The notes beneath the pieces are model-generated. The model saw only the letters and a program-made list of their open reading frames with translations, was not told where the DNA came from and did not search any database. The translations under genes and the position numbers were made by a program. A DNA stretch of 64,000 nucleotides, from contig NZ_WJXB01000012.1 of the NCBI RefSeq assembly GCF_009664975.1, forward strand, positions 124,001-188,000, given 5' to 3'. Origin of the DNA: Paenibacillus monticola. GTDB lineage: Bacteria; Bacillota; Bacilli; Paenibacillales; Paenibacillaceae. The first letter of the stretch is position 1. Every line of letters starts with the position of its first letter. Positions 34,201 through 42,713 of this stretch are shown here, piece by piece.

Positions 34201-34633
34201 GATCCCGGGCGGAACTGCCAGTGCTATCGATGGACTCTTTAAAAATCCGCGGGGTAAGGACTCCGACCTCATCAACGGAAGTAGCTCCCGTATGAAGACT
34301 GGAAGCAACCGACTGGCTAGAAGGGTCGCTGAAATTTTCAATCTTACGAATGTTTACTAGTACTGCTGCTATATGTTGGCAGTAAGGGCCGCCGTGATAG
34401 TAAGCGGGGCAGTTGCATGCTGCATGGACATCCCCGTCGCAATCAATTTCGACCCATACCTCATGACTGTTGTGAACGATGGCTTCGTAACGGGATCGTT
34501 CGGAGCTTTGTTCGGATTCGGATTCCGAATAGGTTATTTTTACTTTTCCCGAGTAGTAATAAGCTTCGCCTTGCTCAAAAGCGAGCTTGCCACAAAGTAG
34601 CTTGATTACCCGTTCTGGCACACTAAACCCCAT
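31289..34633 (-). CDS. SWIM zinc-finger / SNF2-family helicase
   Basis: 1114 residues from the ATG at 34633 (AAAGGA upstream; the frame is open to 34663). N-terminal SWIM finger CNCPAYYHGGPYCQH (CxC-xn-CxH), a long middle part typical of bacterial SNF2-associated proteins, then the Snf2 ATPase: DDMGLGKTLQSIAFL (motif I), DEAQVIKNH (DEAQ-type motif II), ALTGTPVEN (III), IFSQFTQML (IV), KAGGTGLNLTGADTVI (V) and DRAHRIGQ (VI). These RapA/HepA-like dsDNA translocases are common in Firmicutes; roles in transcription-complex or nucleoprotein remodelling are assumed, not shown. Monocistronic, convergent with the glycosyltransferase. Confidence 0.93.
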   Translation of the reverse strand: MGFSVPERVIKLLCGKLAFEQGEAYYYSGKVKITYSESESEQSSERSRYEAIVHNSHEVWVEIDCDGDVHAACNCPAYYHGGPYCQHIAAVLVNIRKIENFSDPSSQSVASSLHTGATSVDEVGVLTPRIFKESIDSTGSSARDQQLVNSMLGMFGISPPRSSGTGTFMDARIPLTIEFICRPFSYSYGNSMLGIEIKLGPKRLYIVQKIRAFLTQVHRGETFEFSKHFSYDPSLHSFRKEDNDVLQKLIEILLNERMYRDNVSHYSPYTSSMMGGDRLLPIPPFFWNTLHPALAIAPSVHFQQGDKVIEGIQLSEEAPPLSFEFGEAEDEGYRLNVQGLEQITVMEDYGLVLAEGKLLKLSVQECSRLAEMKKMLTSSRRDGIGITPEQMEPFMDKVIPGLMKLGRVHIADAVADRIVHARLHARLYLDRVRDRLLAGLEFQYGDIVINPLDVRGHGRGTEVILMRDNEGERRILEHMEHESFTMTEGGYIMSDEDAEYDFLYHTVPLLEPLLEVYATTAVKGRLFVATTPPKVSISWNEKTDWLDFKFNMEGIPESEIVSVLQSVQEKRKFYRLPDGALLPLESQEFQEIITYMNELGIRKNEIKGPEFSLPVLRGLNLTSTHNHGDSVKLDRSFRRLLANMHNPENLDFPIPDSLVPVLRDYQQYGFQWLKTLAHYHFGGILADDMGLGKTLQSIAFLLSELPDIRHGGQPALVVAPASLVYNWHNELKKFAPEIKAVIADGTLIERSRTLRNTVGADVIITSYPLLRRDAELYAKQSFHTLFLDEAQVIKNHTTQTAQAVKVLQARYRFALTGTPVENALEDLWSIFSAIFPELFPGKKAFHDLPRETIARRVRPFLLRRLKSDVLKELPDKIETLQASELLPEQKKLYVAYLAKLQKEALKHLNGDDFNSNRIKILSGLTRLRQLCCHPALFVTGYTGSSAKFEQLLEIIEECRSSGKRMLIFSQFTQMLGLIGRELGVQGVPHFYLDGQTPASQRVELCTKFNEGERDLFLISLKAGGTGLNLTGADTVILYDLWWNPAVEQQAADRAHRIGQKNVVQVIRLVTQGTVEDKMYELQQKKKNLIDEIIQPGQEALSSLTEQDIREILMI

Positions 34634-34757
34634 AGCAATTATTCCTTTCTGGTGACCACTCACGAACAGTCTGAAATTTATATAGTGTCTATGATAACAG
34701 AACAGGCGTACGCTTCAAAGATGCAAGGCTTCAGTTATGAAGAATGCAATGATATAT

Positions 34758-34806
34758 AAAAAACAGGACTTGCTTATGGGGGGCCCACAGACAAGTCCTG
34801 TTTTTT
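34758..34806 (-). terminator. Terminator of the ABC-TetR operon
   Basis: AAAAAACAGGACTTG / CAAGTCCTGTTTTTT, 15-bp arms, directly after the TetR gene on the minus strand. Confidence 0.9.
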
Positions 34807-34817
34807 ATTGTTAGAGT

Positions 34818-35507
34818 TCACTTGGACGGCGATCCACCGATCCCATGCAAAATAAATCGGATGGTCAGATCAATCTCTTCCTCATCGTTCCATTCCTTCT
34901 CAGGCTGCAGCAACAGACGGGTAAGCAAATATCCGGCAGCAGAAGAGATGGTGAAGCGTATGATGGCAGGCGTAGGAACATCAATGAGCTGGCCTTTTTC
35001 CTTAAAGTGCTCTGTAATAGCGATTACACGCTCCAGTACTTTACTCAGGACATTCTCCATAAACTGTTCTCTGAGCGCAGGCTGGAAGGGGATTTCCTGG
35101 ATTACAATCTTGATGATTTTGAAGTTCTTACGGGCGAATTCTAGCCGGTTAACGATAAATGCCCGCAGAAACTCTTCATAGCTGTCAAAAGGTACATCCA
35201 ATACGCCATTGAAATTACGCAGCACAAAGGGGGCGATCATACGGCTCATCGTGGGTCCGACAATAGCGAGCAGCAATTCTTTCTTCGTCTTGTAATAGCG
35301 GAAAATCGTCCCCTCCGCTACCTGCGCCTTTTGAGCAATTTCGCTGGTAGCCGTGGCCGAAAATCCCTTTTCAGAGAACACCTCAATCGCCGCCTGCAGA
35401 ATAGAAATCTGCTTTGGGGTCATTTTTTCTTCTTTACTAATGGAAAGAAGTTCTTCAATCCACTGCTCATCAGCTGAGTTCTGCCCAGCAGTACTGTCTT
35501 CCGCCAT
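34818..35507 (-). CDS. TetR/AcrR-family transcriptional regulator
   Basis: 229 residues. After an acidic leader of about 35 residues comes the TetR DNA-binding domain: QISILQAAIEVFSEKGFSATATSEIAQKAQVAEGTIFRYYKTKKELL (helix-turn-helix about 60-80). The C-terminal ligand domain is all-helical. It is the last gene of an operon with an ABC exporter, and a perfect palindrome lies at the operon promoter, so it most probably represses its own operon until a ligand binds. Ligand unknown; membrane-active compounds are typical for such operons. Confidence 0.9.
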   Translation of the reverse strand: MAEDSTAGQNSADEQWIEELLSISKEEKMTPKQISILQAAIEVFSEKGFSATATSEIAQKAQVAEGTIFRYYKTKKELLLAIVGPTMSRMIAPFVLRNFNGVLDVPFDSYEEFLRAFIVNRLEFARKNFKIIKIVIQEIPFQPALREQFMENVLSKVLERVIAITEHFKEKGQLIDVPTPAIIRFTISSAAGYLLTRLLLQPEKEWNDEEEIDLTIRFILHGIGGSPSK

Positions 35508-35565
35508 GATGGCAACCCTCCAGACATTATTCTATCCACATATCGTAACATAGCTAAGACTACAC

Positions 35566-36594
35566 TTACATTTTGCGATGCTTGCGTAGAGCCCATACAT
35601 TCAACAGCATGAAGAGGAGCGAAAAGCCAATCAACACGTAGACATCCAGTGCAATTGCACTCCAGCCTTTGCCGCGAATCATGATATTCATCAGCGCTTC
35701 TGCGCCATAATATAGGGGTGTCGCAAGGCCTACCCGCTGCAGCCAGAGCGGGAGAGTATCGAGCGGGAACAGACCGCTGAGGAATATTTGGGGCACAATA
35801 ATGAGCGGGATGAATTGGATCATCTGCAACTCATTAGCAGCAAAGGCCGACAGTAATGTGCCGAGCGTCAAAGCCGCCATGGACAGCAGTAGCGTCATAA
35901 GCATGACATATCCGAAACTCCCCGTCATAATAATGCCGAGTACCTGTATGGAATACCAGGAAATCAGCAGTGCCTGCAATACAGTGAATATCCCGAAGCC
36001 GCACACATAACCAAGCACAATTTCCCAACGTTTAAGCGGCGTAGAGAGAAGACGCTCCAATGTACCTGTAGTTCGTTCTCGCAGGAAGGAAACACCGGCG
36101 ATCAGGAATACGAAAAAGAATACGAATACGCCGATCATAATCGGACCGAAACGGTCAATCGTCTTCATATCGGCAGAGCCGTACAAGTAACTAATCTCTG
36201 GTTGTACCTGTTTTTCTGACGATAGGAGATTCTGCGAGCTTTGTCCGAGAACCAGCATCACCGCCCGGTTCGCGGTAGGATTGCTTCCTTCCAGTTCAAC
36301 TTGCATTGCAGTTCCATTCATCGTGATTAAGGCATCAATCTTGCTTTCTTTAAGCGCAGTCTGGCCGAGCTCCATTGTGGTATATGCCATGACCTCCGCA
36401 TCGTGTTTCTCCAGAGTGGCGGACAGAATCGTCGCTTGGCCGGATACACCGAACTTCGGGACATAAGTTTTCCCGTTGAAGACAAGACTCATCAGACTTA
36501 AGACAAGCAGTGGAGCAAGGAACATCAGTGCCATCGTTCGTTTATCATGAATAAACTGCTGAAGAATACGTAAGGTTATCGCTTTGATTCTCAT
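35566..36594 (-). CDS. ABC-2 type transporter permease
   Basis: 342 residues. One N-terminal membrane segment (TMALMFLAPLLVLSLMSLVF), an extracellular domain of about 130 residues, then five segments (MIGVFVFFFVFLIAGVSFLRERTTGTLERLLSTPLKRWEIVLGY is the family signature; ABC2_membrane_3 / YhaP-DrrB-like). The start overlaps the ATPase stop by 4 bases (ATGA), so the two form one transporter. Likely exports a drug, antimicrobial peptide or lipid; the substrate cannot be predicted from sequence. Confidence 0.9.
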   Translation of the reverse strand: MRIKAITLRILQQFIHDKRTMALMFLAPLLVLSLMSLVFNGKTYVPKFGVSGQATILSATLEKHDAEVMAYTTMELGQTALKESKIDALITMNGTAMQVELEGSNPTANRAVMLVLGQSSQNLLSSEKQVQPEISYLYGSADMKTIDRFGPIMIGVFVFFFVFLIAGVSFLRERTTGTLERLLSTPLKRWEIVLGYVCGFGIFTVLQALLISWYSIQVLGIIMTGSFGYVMLMTLLLSMAALTLGTLLSAFAANELQMIQFIPLIIVPQIFLSGLFPLDTLPLWLQRVGLATPLYYGAEALMNIMIRGKGWSAIALDVYVLIGFSLLFMLLNVWALRKHRKM

Positions 36595-37322
36595 GAACGG
36601 ACACCTCCGTAGTATAAAAAGGCTTCCTCAATGGAGTCAGTGCTGGTAGCTTGCAGCAATCCTGTAGGGGTATCGACCGCAAGCAACTTGCCATCTCGGA
36701 TCATAGCGAGCCGATCACATTTTTCCGCTTCATCCATCACATGTGTAGTCAGTACGATGGTTGTTCCTTTGCGGTTCAACGCCTTGAGTTCTTTCCAGAT
36801 CGACAGACGCAGCACCGGATCGATTCCTACCGTCGGTTCATCTAGAATCAGCACCGGCGGCTCATGCAGCAGGGCAATAGCCAGTGACAAACGGCGTTTC
36901 ATTCCCCCGGAATATTGGTCCACTCTTTTACGCAAGTGCTCCTCCAGATTTACCAGCTCCATAACAGCCTTAATTCGGCGTGAGCGTTGTTCCCCTTTCA
37001 ATCCGTATAGTGCAGCGAAGAACTCCAGATTCTCTTTCGCACTAAGTTCTGTGTATAGAGCATCGGACTGAGCCATATAGCCAATTTGCTGTAACATAGC
37101 GAGCTTAGGCATTTTGACGCCAAGCACAAATACCTCACCCGAAGTGGTTTCATCAATTCCTGTCAGCAGCTTCACCAGAGTTGTTTTGCCAGAGCCGGAA
37201 GGGCCTAGAATGCCAAAGGTTTCAGCTTGCTCTACTTCAAGCGAAATGTTCTCCAATACTTGTTTGTTGCCGAAAGCTCTCCCTACATTGCGTATTGAAA
37301 TAACAGGATTTCCTGGATTCAT
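36591..37322 (-). CDS. ABC transporter ATP-binding protein
   Basis: 243 residues from the ATG at 37322 (GAGGAGA upstream); the frame is open to 37418 but that part lies in the promoter/operator. Walker A GPSGSGKTT, Q-loop GYMAQSDALYTELSAKENLEFF, signature YSGGMKRRLSLAIAL, Walker B VLILDEPTVGIDP and the switch His in TTHVMDEAE. DrrA/CcmA-type ATPase of the exporter encoded by the next gene. Confidence 0.94.
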   Translation of the reverse strand: MNPGNPVISIRNVGRAFGNKQVLENISLEVEQAETFGILGPSGSGKTTLVKLLTGIDETTSGEVFVLGVKMPKLAMLQQIGYMAQSDALYTELSAKENLEFFAALYGLKGEQRSRRIKAVMELVNLEEHLRKRVDQYSGGMKRRLSLAIALLHEPPVLILDEPTVGIDPVLRLSIWKELKALNRKGTTIVLTTHVMDEAEKCDRLAMIRDGKLLAVDTPTGLLQATSTDSIEEAFLYYGGVRS

Positions 37323-37339
37323 TTCGATCTCCTCGATTC

Positions 37340-37375
37340 CTACAATAATGAGTGAGTACTCACTCATTATTGTAG
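37340..37375. promoter_or_regulatory. Perfect 36-bp palindromic operator of the ABC-TetR operon
   Basis: The left half CTACAATAATGAGTGAGT is followed directly by its exact complement. The core TGAGTGAGT-ACTCACTCA looks like a TetR-family operator. It lies 18 bases upstream of the ABC ATPase start, where repressor binding would block the promoter or early elongation. Confidence 0.85.
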
Positions 37376-37554
37376 AGTGGATGAAAGCAATTGTAAATCT
37401 TTTTTTGCTGCACACCATAAAAAGATGAAATTTTAATTATTAAGATTTGAGTATGGTTAGTTTGGTTAAATATGGTATGACCTATTAAACTTCCATTGAA
37501 CTTTTTGTTAACTATAAATGAATTCCAAAATGACAATCGAGAGGATGTTGCTCA

Positions 37555-38028
37555 ATGTATGGTATGAAACTTGTCACCACGGTGGTGATGGTTCTTCTGG
37601 CTACAGTAAGTATTACCGCCTGCGGAAATTCGAACACGGCTGCTGGTAAAGCACAGAGTCAGAGTAGTTCTGCGAGCGGAGTTGAAGTTGTACTAGGAGA
37701 CGCTATTGTTCCAAAACCGGCATACTTGCCCACTGATTTCCCAATACCGGACGGTGCTGACATTACACATTCGGGGGACGACTTGGGAGGCGGAAAGAAA
37801 TCGGCAATGTTGATCTATGAGACGAACGAGAGTATGGATAGACTGGGAACCACCTATAGAGAGTATGTCAATGATAAAGCGCTTGAACTCGACACTCAAA
37901 TTGTCGATAGAGATAACCTGATTATTAACGGTAAAGTCGAAGATACGTATTCTTACTCCATTATTGGCAGCAAGCTATCCTCCAAGCCTGGGAGTAGTGA
38001 AATAATTGTGACCTGGGTTTTTAATTAA
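37555..38028 (+). CDS. Lipoprotein of unknown function
   Basis: 157 residues. Lipoprotein signal with lipobox ITAC (Cys about residue 23), a Ser/Ala/Gln-rich spacer, then a compact domain (PAYLPTDFPIPDGADITHSGDD ... SAMLIYETNESMDRLGTTYREYV ... YSYSIIGSKLSSKPGSSEIIVTW). Expected on the outer face of the membrane. The family is not recognised. GAGAGGATG ribosome-binding site, ATG start; divergent from the ABC-TetR operon with the palindrome between. Confidence 0.75.
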   Translation: MYGMKLVTTVVMVLLATVSITACGNSNTAAGKAQSQSSSASGVEVVLGDAIVPKPAYLPTDFPIPDGADITHSGDDLGGGKKSAMLIYETNESMDRLGTTYREYVNDKALELDTQIVDRDNLIINGKVEDTYSYSIIGSKLSSKPGSSEIIVTWVFN

Positions 38029-38054
38029 TTAGGCTGTTTTATACATTTTGAACC

Positions 38055-38123
38055 TAAAAAAGTCCTTTTTGGCCAAATGACTGCCCTTACAGTCCTTTAG
38101 TCGAAGGGGATTTTTTGTTTTTT
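38055..38123 (+). terminator. Probable terminator after lipoprotein gene
   Basis: Imperfect long stem AAAAAAGTCCTTTT / GAAGGGGATTTTTT followed by G and eight T. Confidence 0.55.
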
Positions 38124-38222
38124 TTACCACTTAATATTTCCATAACATTCCTCTGGAACAGAATTAACAATTGTAGACGAGAATTACATTAGCAGTTACC
38201 TACATGAAAAGGGTGAGTCTAA

Positions 38223-39662
38223 TTGAAAAATAGTAAATGGTTAAGCGCAACACTGGCTTCGGCACTTCTCGTAACAGTGGGTGCAGGTACTGTATCAGCA
38301 GCAAGTAGTTCCAAAAGTGTAAAAGCTGTAGCTGTAAATACAGCTGCTGCCAAGACTTCAACAGTTAAAGAGGGCATCACGACCTGGACTGTGGACGGTA
38401 CACCGATTGCATTCAACACTATTGATACCAATGGTTACAAGCTGTATTCGCTAAGCCAGGTTGCGGATGAGATTGGAGCCAACCTTATTCTGGGGGCAAC
38501 GGGCTTTGAACTGAATGACAGTAAAGGGCTACATAGTGTTCTATTAAATACAGGTTCCAAGAGCTATCAAGTAGATGGCGGTCCGCAAGAATTCACAGTT
38601 GCACCTGTAATATATAAGGGAAAAGCCTATGTTGAACTGACTAAGTTTGTGACAGCGCTGGGTGGCGAGTTGCAGGCTGGACCTAATACGATTCTCAGCT
38701 TTGCACGGCCAGAGGGTGAATTCGATTCCCTGCATTGGACTGCTGATGGAAGTATTGTTGCAAATAAGAGTGATGCAGAAACTGCCCTGTTGCTTAAATT
38801 TAGTACACAACCAGGGAATTATGAAATGTTCTCTTCAGATGATAGTGCAGCGGACTTTGCAGTATCCGCTGACCAAGCTTGGGGCGCATACAATGATGAC
38901 ACAGGCCTGCTTAATCTGATTAACCTGTCCAGTGGTGCTATCAAGAAGCTGGGTACAGATAACAGCGTGAAGACGGATCTGGTCTGGTCGCAAGACGGTA
39001 AGAAGATCTACTTTGTCCAAGGAGACAAGCAGGAGAAGATCGGTGTAATTTCTGTGGAAACTGGAGTGGTTTCGACCGTTCTGGCTGACAAGGTTGAGAA
39101 TAAATCTGCATTAAGTATTTCAGCAGATGAGAAGAGTGCTCTTTATATCGTTAACGTAACTGGTGTAGCCAAGAATGACGCTGACAGCACTGAAGATTCT
39201 TTGACCGTAGACTTCAGCGGAGCAGGCGAACAGCTGTACAAGCTTGATTTGACCGTCAAGGATGCTAAACCGGCTGCATTGACCACTACGCCTGATAACA
39301 AGCTGTATCCTGAAATCTTAGCCGATGGTAGCATCGTCTACCTGAGCGCAGATGCGGATGGCAATGCTGCGAACACATTGAAGACGGTTAAAGCCGATGG
39401 AACTAGCGCTGCTATTGCTTTGAATGTTGAAGTTAACTGGTCAACCGCAGTCAGTAATGGACTGATCGCAGCCGGTACTGCCACAGACGGTAAAACAGTC
39501 ATTTATTCCATTAATGCAAGCGGAGCACCAACAGAGCTGTTCCATACAGCTGAAGACGTCTCAGAAGTAGCTGTATCCACTGACGGAACTAAGCTGGCTA
39601 TCGTAATTGATGGTAAGCTGTGGGTCATTCAGAATGGCGTCGCTATCCAATTATCCAAATAA
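38223..39662 (+). CDS. Exported protein: copper-amine-oxidase-N-like domain plus beta-propeller-like repeats
   Basis: 479 residues. Sec signal (WLSATLASALLVTVGAGTVSA). Residues about 50-165 resemble the copper amine oxidase N-terminal-like domain found in many Paenibacillus envelope proteins (TWTVDGTPIAFNTIDTNGYKLYSLSQVADEIGANL ... VIYKGKAYVELTKFVTALGG). It is named after the fold; no oxidase activity is implied. The rest has TolB/WD-like blade repeats (LVWSQDGKKIYFVQGDKQE, ISADEKSALYIVNV, STDGTKLAIVIDGKLWVI). TTG start after AAAAGGGTGA. It lies 63 bases ahead of pstS with no clear terminator, so co-expression with the phosphate transporter is possible. Confidence 0.75.
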   Translation: MKNSKWLSATLASALLVTVGAGTVSAASSSKSVKAVAVNTAAAKTSTVKEGITTWTVDGTPIAFNTIDTNGYKLYSLSQVADEIGANLILGATGFELNDSKGLHSVLLNTGSKSYQVDGGPQEFTVAPVIYKGKAYVELTKFVTALGGELQAGPNTILSFARPEGEFDSLHWTADGSIVANKSDAETALLLKFSTQPGNYEMFSSDDSAADFAVSADQAWGAYNDDTGLLNLINLSSGAIKKLGTDNSVKTDLVWSQDGKKIYFVQGDKQEKIGVISVETGVVSTVLADKVENKSALSISADEKSALYIVNVTGVAKNDADSTEDSLTVDFSGAGEQLYKLDLTVKDAKPAALTTTPDNKLYPEILADGSIVYLSADADGNAANTLKTVKADGTSAAIALNVEVNWSTAVSNGLIAAGTATDGKTVIYSINASGAPTELFHTAEDVSEVAVSTDGTKLAIVIDGKLWVIQNGVAIQLSK

Positions 39663-39725
39663 ATCGTAAAACACATCATAAACCATCATAATTTATCGGC
39701 GTAGAGCCGGGAGGAGAAATATTTC

Positions 39726-40586
39726 ATGAAAATTTTCAAAAAATTTACAGCAACGGCTCTTACAGCTATTATTGTCGTAACCGCATCATTCGCAGGGATC
39801 GCTGCAGCAGCAGACTCAGTTAAAGGTAAAATCACCGTAAATGGTTCAACGGCACTTCTTCCATTGACACTGCAAGCAGCCAAGGAATTCCAGAAGCTGC
39901 ACCCTAAGGTGAAGATTGCGGCTTCCGGTAAAGGATCAGTTACTGGACCACAAGCAGTGAAAAAAGGCATCGCTGATATTGGCGCTTGCGACTGGGATGC
40001 AAGTATGGACGTTCCAGGTTTCAAAGCTTTTGACGGACAGGTGGCGAATAAAGTAGCCGTAATTCCTTTTGCTACAATTGTAAATAAGAATGTTGCTGTG
40101 GATAACTTAACTACAGAACAGCTTCAAGGTATTTTCTCCGGTAAAACAACGAACTGGAAAGAAGTTGGCGGAGCAGATGCAGATATCGTAGTTATCACTC
40201 GTGCCTTCGGTTCAGGAACACGTGTTAACTATCAAGCCAAAGCTCTGGCTGGCGGCGACATCACCAAGAAATCTAAGAACTACAAAGAAACAGGTTCAAG
40301 CGGTGACATGAAGACAGCCGTTGCAACAACACCTAACTCTATCGGTTATATTGACCTTGTCTATGTAAGTGGTGGCGATATCAAGGCTGTGAAATTCAAT
40401 GGTGTAGCAGCTTCTACAGATAATGTTATCAACGGTTCTTACAAGATTTGGGCTTACGGTTACTATATGACTAAAGGTCAGCCTACTGGCGTTACCAAAC
40501 AATTTATCGATTACGTGCAAAGCAAAAAGTTCCAACAAGGTTCCCTGAAAAAGCTTAAATTCATTCCGATTGCAGCAATGAAATAA
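39726..40586 (+). CDS. pstS: Phosphate ABC transporter substrate-binding protein
   Basis: 286 residues of the PstS/phosphate-binding family: VNGSTALLPLTLQAAKEFQKLHP, AASGKGSVTGPQAVKKGIADIGACDWD and AFGSGTRVNYQAKAL, which supply the Ser/Thr/Asp phosphate contacts, then SIGYIDLVYVSGGDIKAVKFNG. The signal peptide ends in AGIAAAADS, a signal peptidase I site without a lipobox Cys, unlike most Gram-positive PstS lipoproteins, so the mature protein may be released or held otherwise. GGGAGGAG site. Followed by pstC after a strong hairpin. Confidence 0.9.
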   Translation: MKIFKKFTATALTAIIVVTASFAGIAAAADSVKGKITVNGSTALLPLTLQAAKEFQKLHPKVKIAASGKGSVTGPQAVKKGIADIGACDWDASMDVPGFKAFDGQVANKVAVIPFATIVNKNVAVDNLTTEQLQGIFSGKTTNWKEVGGADADIVVITRAFGSGTRVNYQAKALAGGDITKKSKNYKETGSSGDMKTAVATTPNSIGYIDLVYVSGGDIKAVKFNGVAASTDNVINGSYKIWAYGYYMTKGQPTGVTKQFIDYVQSKKFQQGSLKKLKFIPIAAMK

Positions 40587-40617
40587 GATTTATCCAAAGA
40601 TCATATTGAATGGTAAC

Positions 40618-40654
40618 AGCGGCCAGCTCCGGACTTCATGTGGAGTTGGCCGCT
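40618..40654 (+). promoter_or_regulatory. Intercistronic hairpin between pstS and pstC
   Basis: AGCGGCCAGCTCC / GGAGTTGGCCGCT, a 13-bp stem with one G-U pair and no U-run. Such hairpins stabilise or partly terminate the upstream message and allow more binding protein than permease to be made. Confidence 0.75.
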
Positions 40655-40669
40655 TACAGGAGGGAAAGT

Positions 40670-41617
40670 ATGGGGGCACCAGTCCACAACCTGGCATCCA
40701 GGGTAAAGGGGAGCGTTACTGAGGTAACCGCAGACTCCAAACGTCATGGCAGACATCTGCTCAGCAATACGATATTCAAATACTATTTTTTATTTAGCAT
40801 CCTTGCGCTTTGTTTCGTGCTTGGACTTGTCATTATATTTATCGGCAAAACGGCACTGCTTCTATTCGGCCATATCTCACCTGCGGACTTCTTCCTCTCA
40901 TTCAATTGGACGCCAGAGGATGAAGCTTTCGGAGCAGCTGCCTTCATCGTAAATACACTTTCACTGACTGCTATAACGCTGTTGATTGCTGTTCCCATCT
41001 CCGTGGGTATGGCAGTGCTCTGTGCTGAAATTGCTCCGGTTTGGATGAAGACCTTTATTAGACCCGTATTGGATTTACTGGTCGGTATTCCTTCCATTGT
41101 CTATGGGTACCTCGGCCTGACGGTGTTGTTGCCCTTCCTGCGTCAAATCAGCGGACAAAGCTTGGGCGATGGCCTATTGGCTGCAGCGCTCGTGCTGGCA
41201 CTTATGGTTCTGCCGACGATTTGCCGGATTAGTGACGATGCTATTGTCTCTGTTCCACGCAAGTATCGCGATGCGGCTTATGCGCTTGGTTCTACTCGGC
41301 TACAAGTAATTATGCGTGTCGTGCTGCCTGCGGCAAGCAGAGGCATTATCTCAGCAGTAATTCTTGGCATGACCCGCGCAGTGGGAGAGACGATGGCAGT
41401 AGTTATGGTTATCGGCAACACCCCTCAGCTGGCGAAGACGCTGTTCACACCAACCTCGGTGCTGACAAGTAATATCGTTATGCAAATCTCCAATGTGGAG
41501 TTTGATTCCACCTGGAATTACGCGCTGCATATGATGGCCTTTCTGCTGCTTATTATCTCATTTGTGCTGATTCTGATCATTCGGATATTGGGCAGAAAAA
41601 GGAGGGATGCGGCATGA
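40670..41617 (+). CDS. pstC: Phosphate ABC transporter permease PstC
   Basis: 315 residues from the ATG at 40670 behind GGAGGG (the frame is open to 40610). Six predicted membrane helices; PstC features are IFIGKTALLLFGHISPADFFLSFNWTP, the PVLDLLVGIPSIVYGYLGL segment, and the EAA-type loop YRDAAYALGSTRLQVIMRVVLPAASRGIISAVILGMTRAVGETMAV contacting the ATPase. Overlaps pstA by 4 bases. Confidence 0.95.
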   Translation: MGAPVHNLASRVKGSVTEVTADSKRHGRHLLSNTIFKYYFLFSILALCFVLGLVIIFIGKTALLLFGHISPADFFLSFNWTPEDEAFGAAAFIVNTLSLTAITLLIAVPISVGMAVLCAEIAPVWMKTFIRPVLDLLVGIPSIVYGYLGLTVLLPFLRQISGQSLGDGLLAAALVLALMVLPTICRISDDAIVSVPRKYRDAAYALGSTRLQVIMRVVLPAASRGIISAVILGMTRAVGETMAVVMVIGNTPQLAKTLFTPTSVLTSNIVMQISNVEFDSTWNYALHMMAFLLLIISFVLILIIRILGRKRRDAA

Positions 41618-42495
41618 ACGGCTTCTCACGCACGAAGTATACTGCGCGCGCACAAAGGAATAACCGGCTCGCAACAATAGGGTTCTATACCCTTGGGGCA
41701 TTGGTGATGCTGCTCATCTTCTGGATGCTCTTCACTATTCTAAGCAAAGGTCTGCCTTCGCTTAGACCCGATTTCCTGATCAAGAATACGGAAGAAATGG
41801 ATGCAGGCGGCGGTATCGGCCCCGTGTTGTTCAATTCCTTCTATATCCTGTTTATCTCCCTGCTGATTTCGATTCCTCTCGGAATCGGCGCCGGGATTTA
41901 TATGGCTGAATATGCACCTGATAACAAGTTTACCGGTGGGCTGCGTATTTGTGTGGAAGCTCTGTCATCAGTGCCTTCTATTGTGTTCGGGCTGCTGGGT
42001 CTGGCTATTTTTGCTGAATACTTTGATGTGGGCCTGACCATTCTGGGCGGCGGCGTCAGCTTGGCGCTGCTTAATTTACCGATGCTGGCACGGGTTACGG
42101 AAGAAGCCATACGCGCAGTTCCCGGCGAGATCCGGGAGGCCGGCTATGCACTCGGCATGACCAAATTTCACGTCATCCGTACTGTCGTAGTGCCAGTGGC
42201 CTTACCTGCAATTGTTACCGGGGTCTGTCTTGTTGCAGGACGCGCATTTGGGGAGTCTGCAGTCATTATTCTCACGGCTGGTCTTAGCACCTCAGGCGAA
42301 ATGTGGGACTTCAATCTCTTTTCACCGGGTGAGACATTGGCTGTACACTTATGGTATGTACAATCTGAGGCGATTGTAGAGGATGCGAAACAAATTGCTG
42401 ATAAGTCAGCGGCAGTGCTTGTATTTGTAGTCCTGTTAATCAATTTCGCCTTCCGGTTTCCCTTATGGCTCGGAAATCGCCGTCGTGGACGCTGA
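41614..42495 (+). CDS. pstA: Phosphate ABC transporter permease PstA
   Basis: 293 residues; family blocks GGGIGPVLFNSFYILFISLLISIPLGIGAGIYMAEYAP, EALSSVPSIVFGLLGLAIF and EIREAGYALGMTKFHVIRTVVVPVALPAIVTGVCLVAGRAFGESA. Starts by the ATGA overlap with pstC. The ATPase gene pstB and phoU, usual next genes, are absent; the following 2 kb hold a DUF342 gene instead. Confidence 0.95.
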   Translation: MNGFSRTKYTARAQRNNRLATIGFYTLGALVMLLIFWMLFTILSKGLPSLRPDFLIKNTEEMDAGGGIGPVLFNSFYILFISLLISIPLGIGAGIYMAEYAPDNKFTGGLRICVEALSSVPSIVFGLLGLAIFAEYFDVGLTILGGGVSLALLNLPMLARVTEEAIRAVPGEIREAGYALGMTKFHVIRTVVVPVALPAIVTGVCLVAGRAFGESAVIILTAGLSTSGEMWDFNLFSPGETLAVHLWYVQSEAIVEDAKQIADKSAAVLVFVVLLINFAFRFPLWLGNRRRGR

Positions 42496-42539
42496 TACTC
42501 CATAAGAGGAATGGATTGCTGCAATCCTCAATTCATATT

Positions 42540-42585
42540 AAGGCTGTCCTCAGTGAATGAAAGCACACTGGAGGCAGCCTATTTG
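42540..42585 (+). terminator. Possible terminator after pstA
   Basis: AGGCTG-TCCT-CAGTG / CACTG-GAGG-CAGCCT imperfect hairpin, followed only by ATTTG; may be a weak terminator or transcript-end stabiliser. Confidence 0.45.
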
Positions 42586-42713
42586 TATGAGAGAACAGGA
42601 CAGGGTCAATTGATTAAACCTTCCAATACGACTAGAATGAAAGCAGTTACCAAATTTTGTTCTGCTATTTGGAAATTGACTGACCCATGCGCGACCCGGG
42701 AGGTGCAATAAAG

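Noticed and set aside
42511..42711. 66-codon frame between pstA and the DUF342 gene
   Set aside because: It crosses the post-pstA hairpin, has no ribosome-binding site and its composition is not coding-like.
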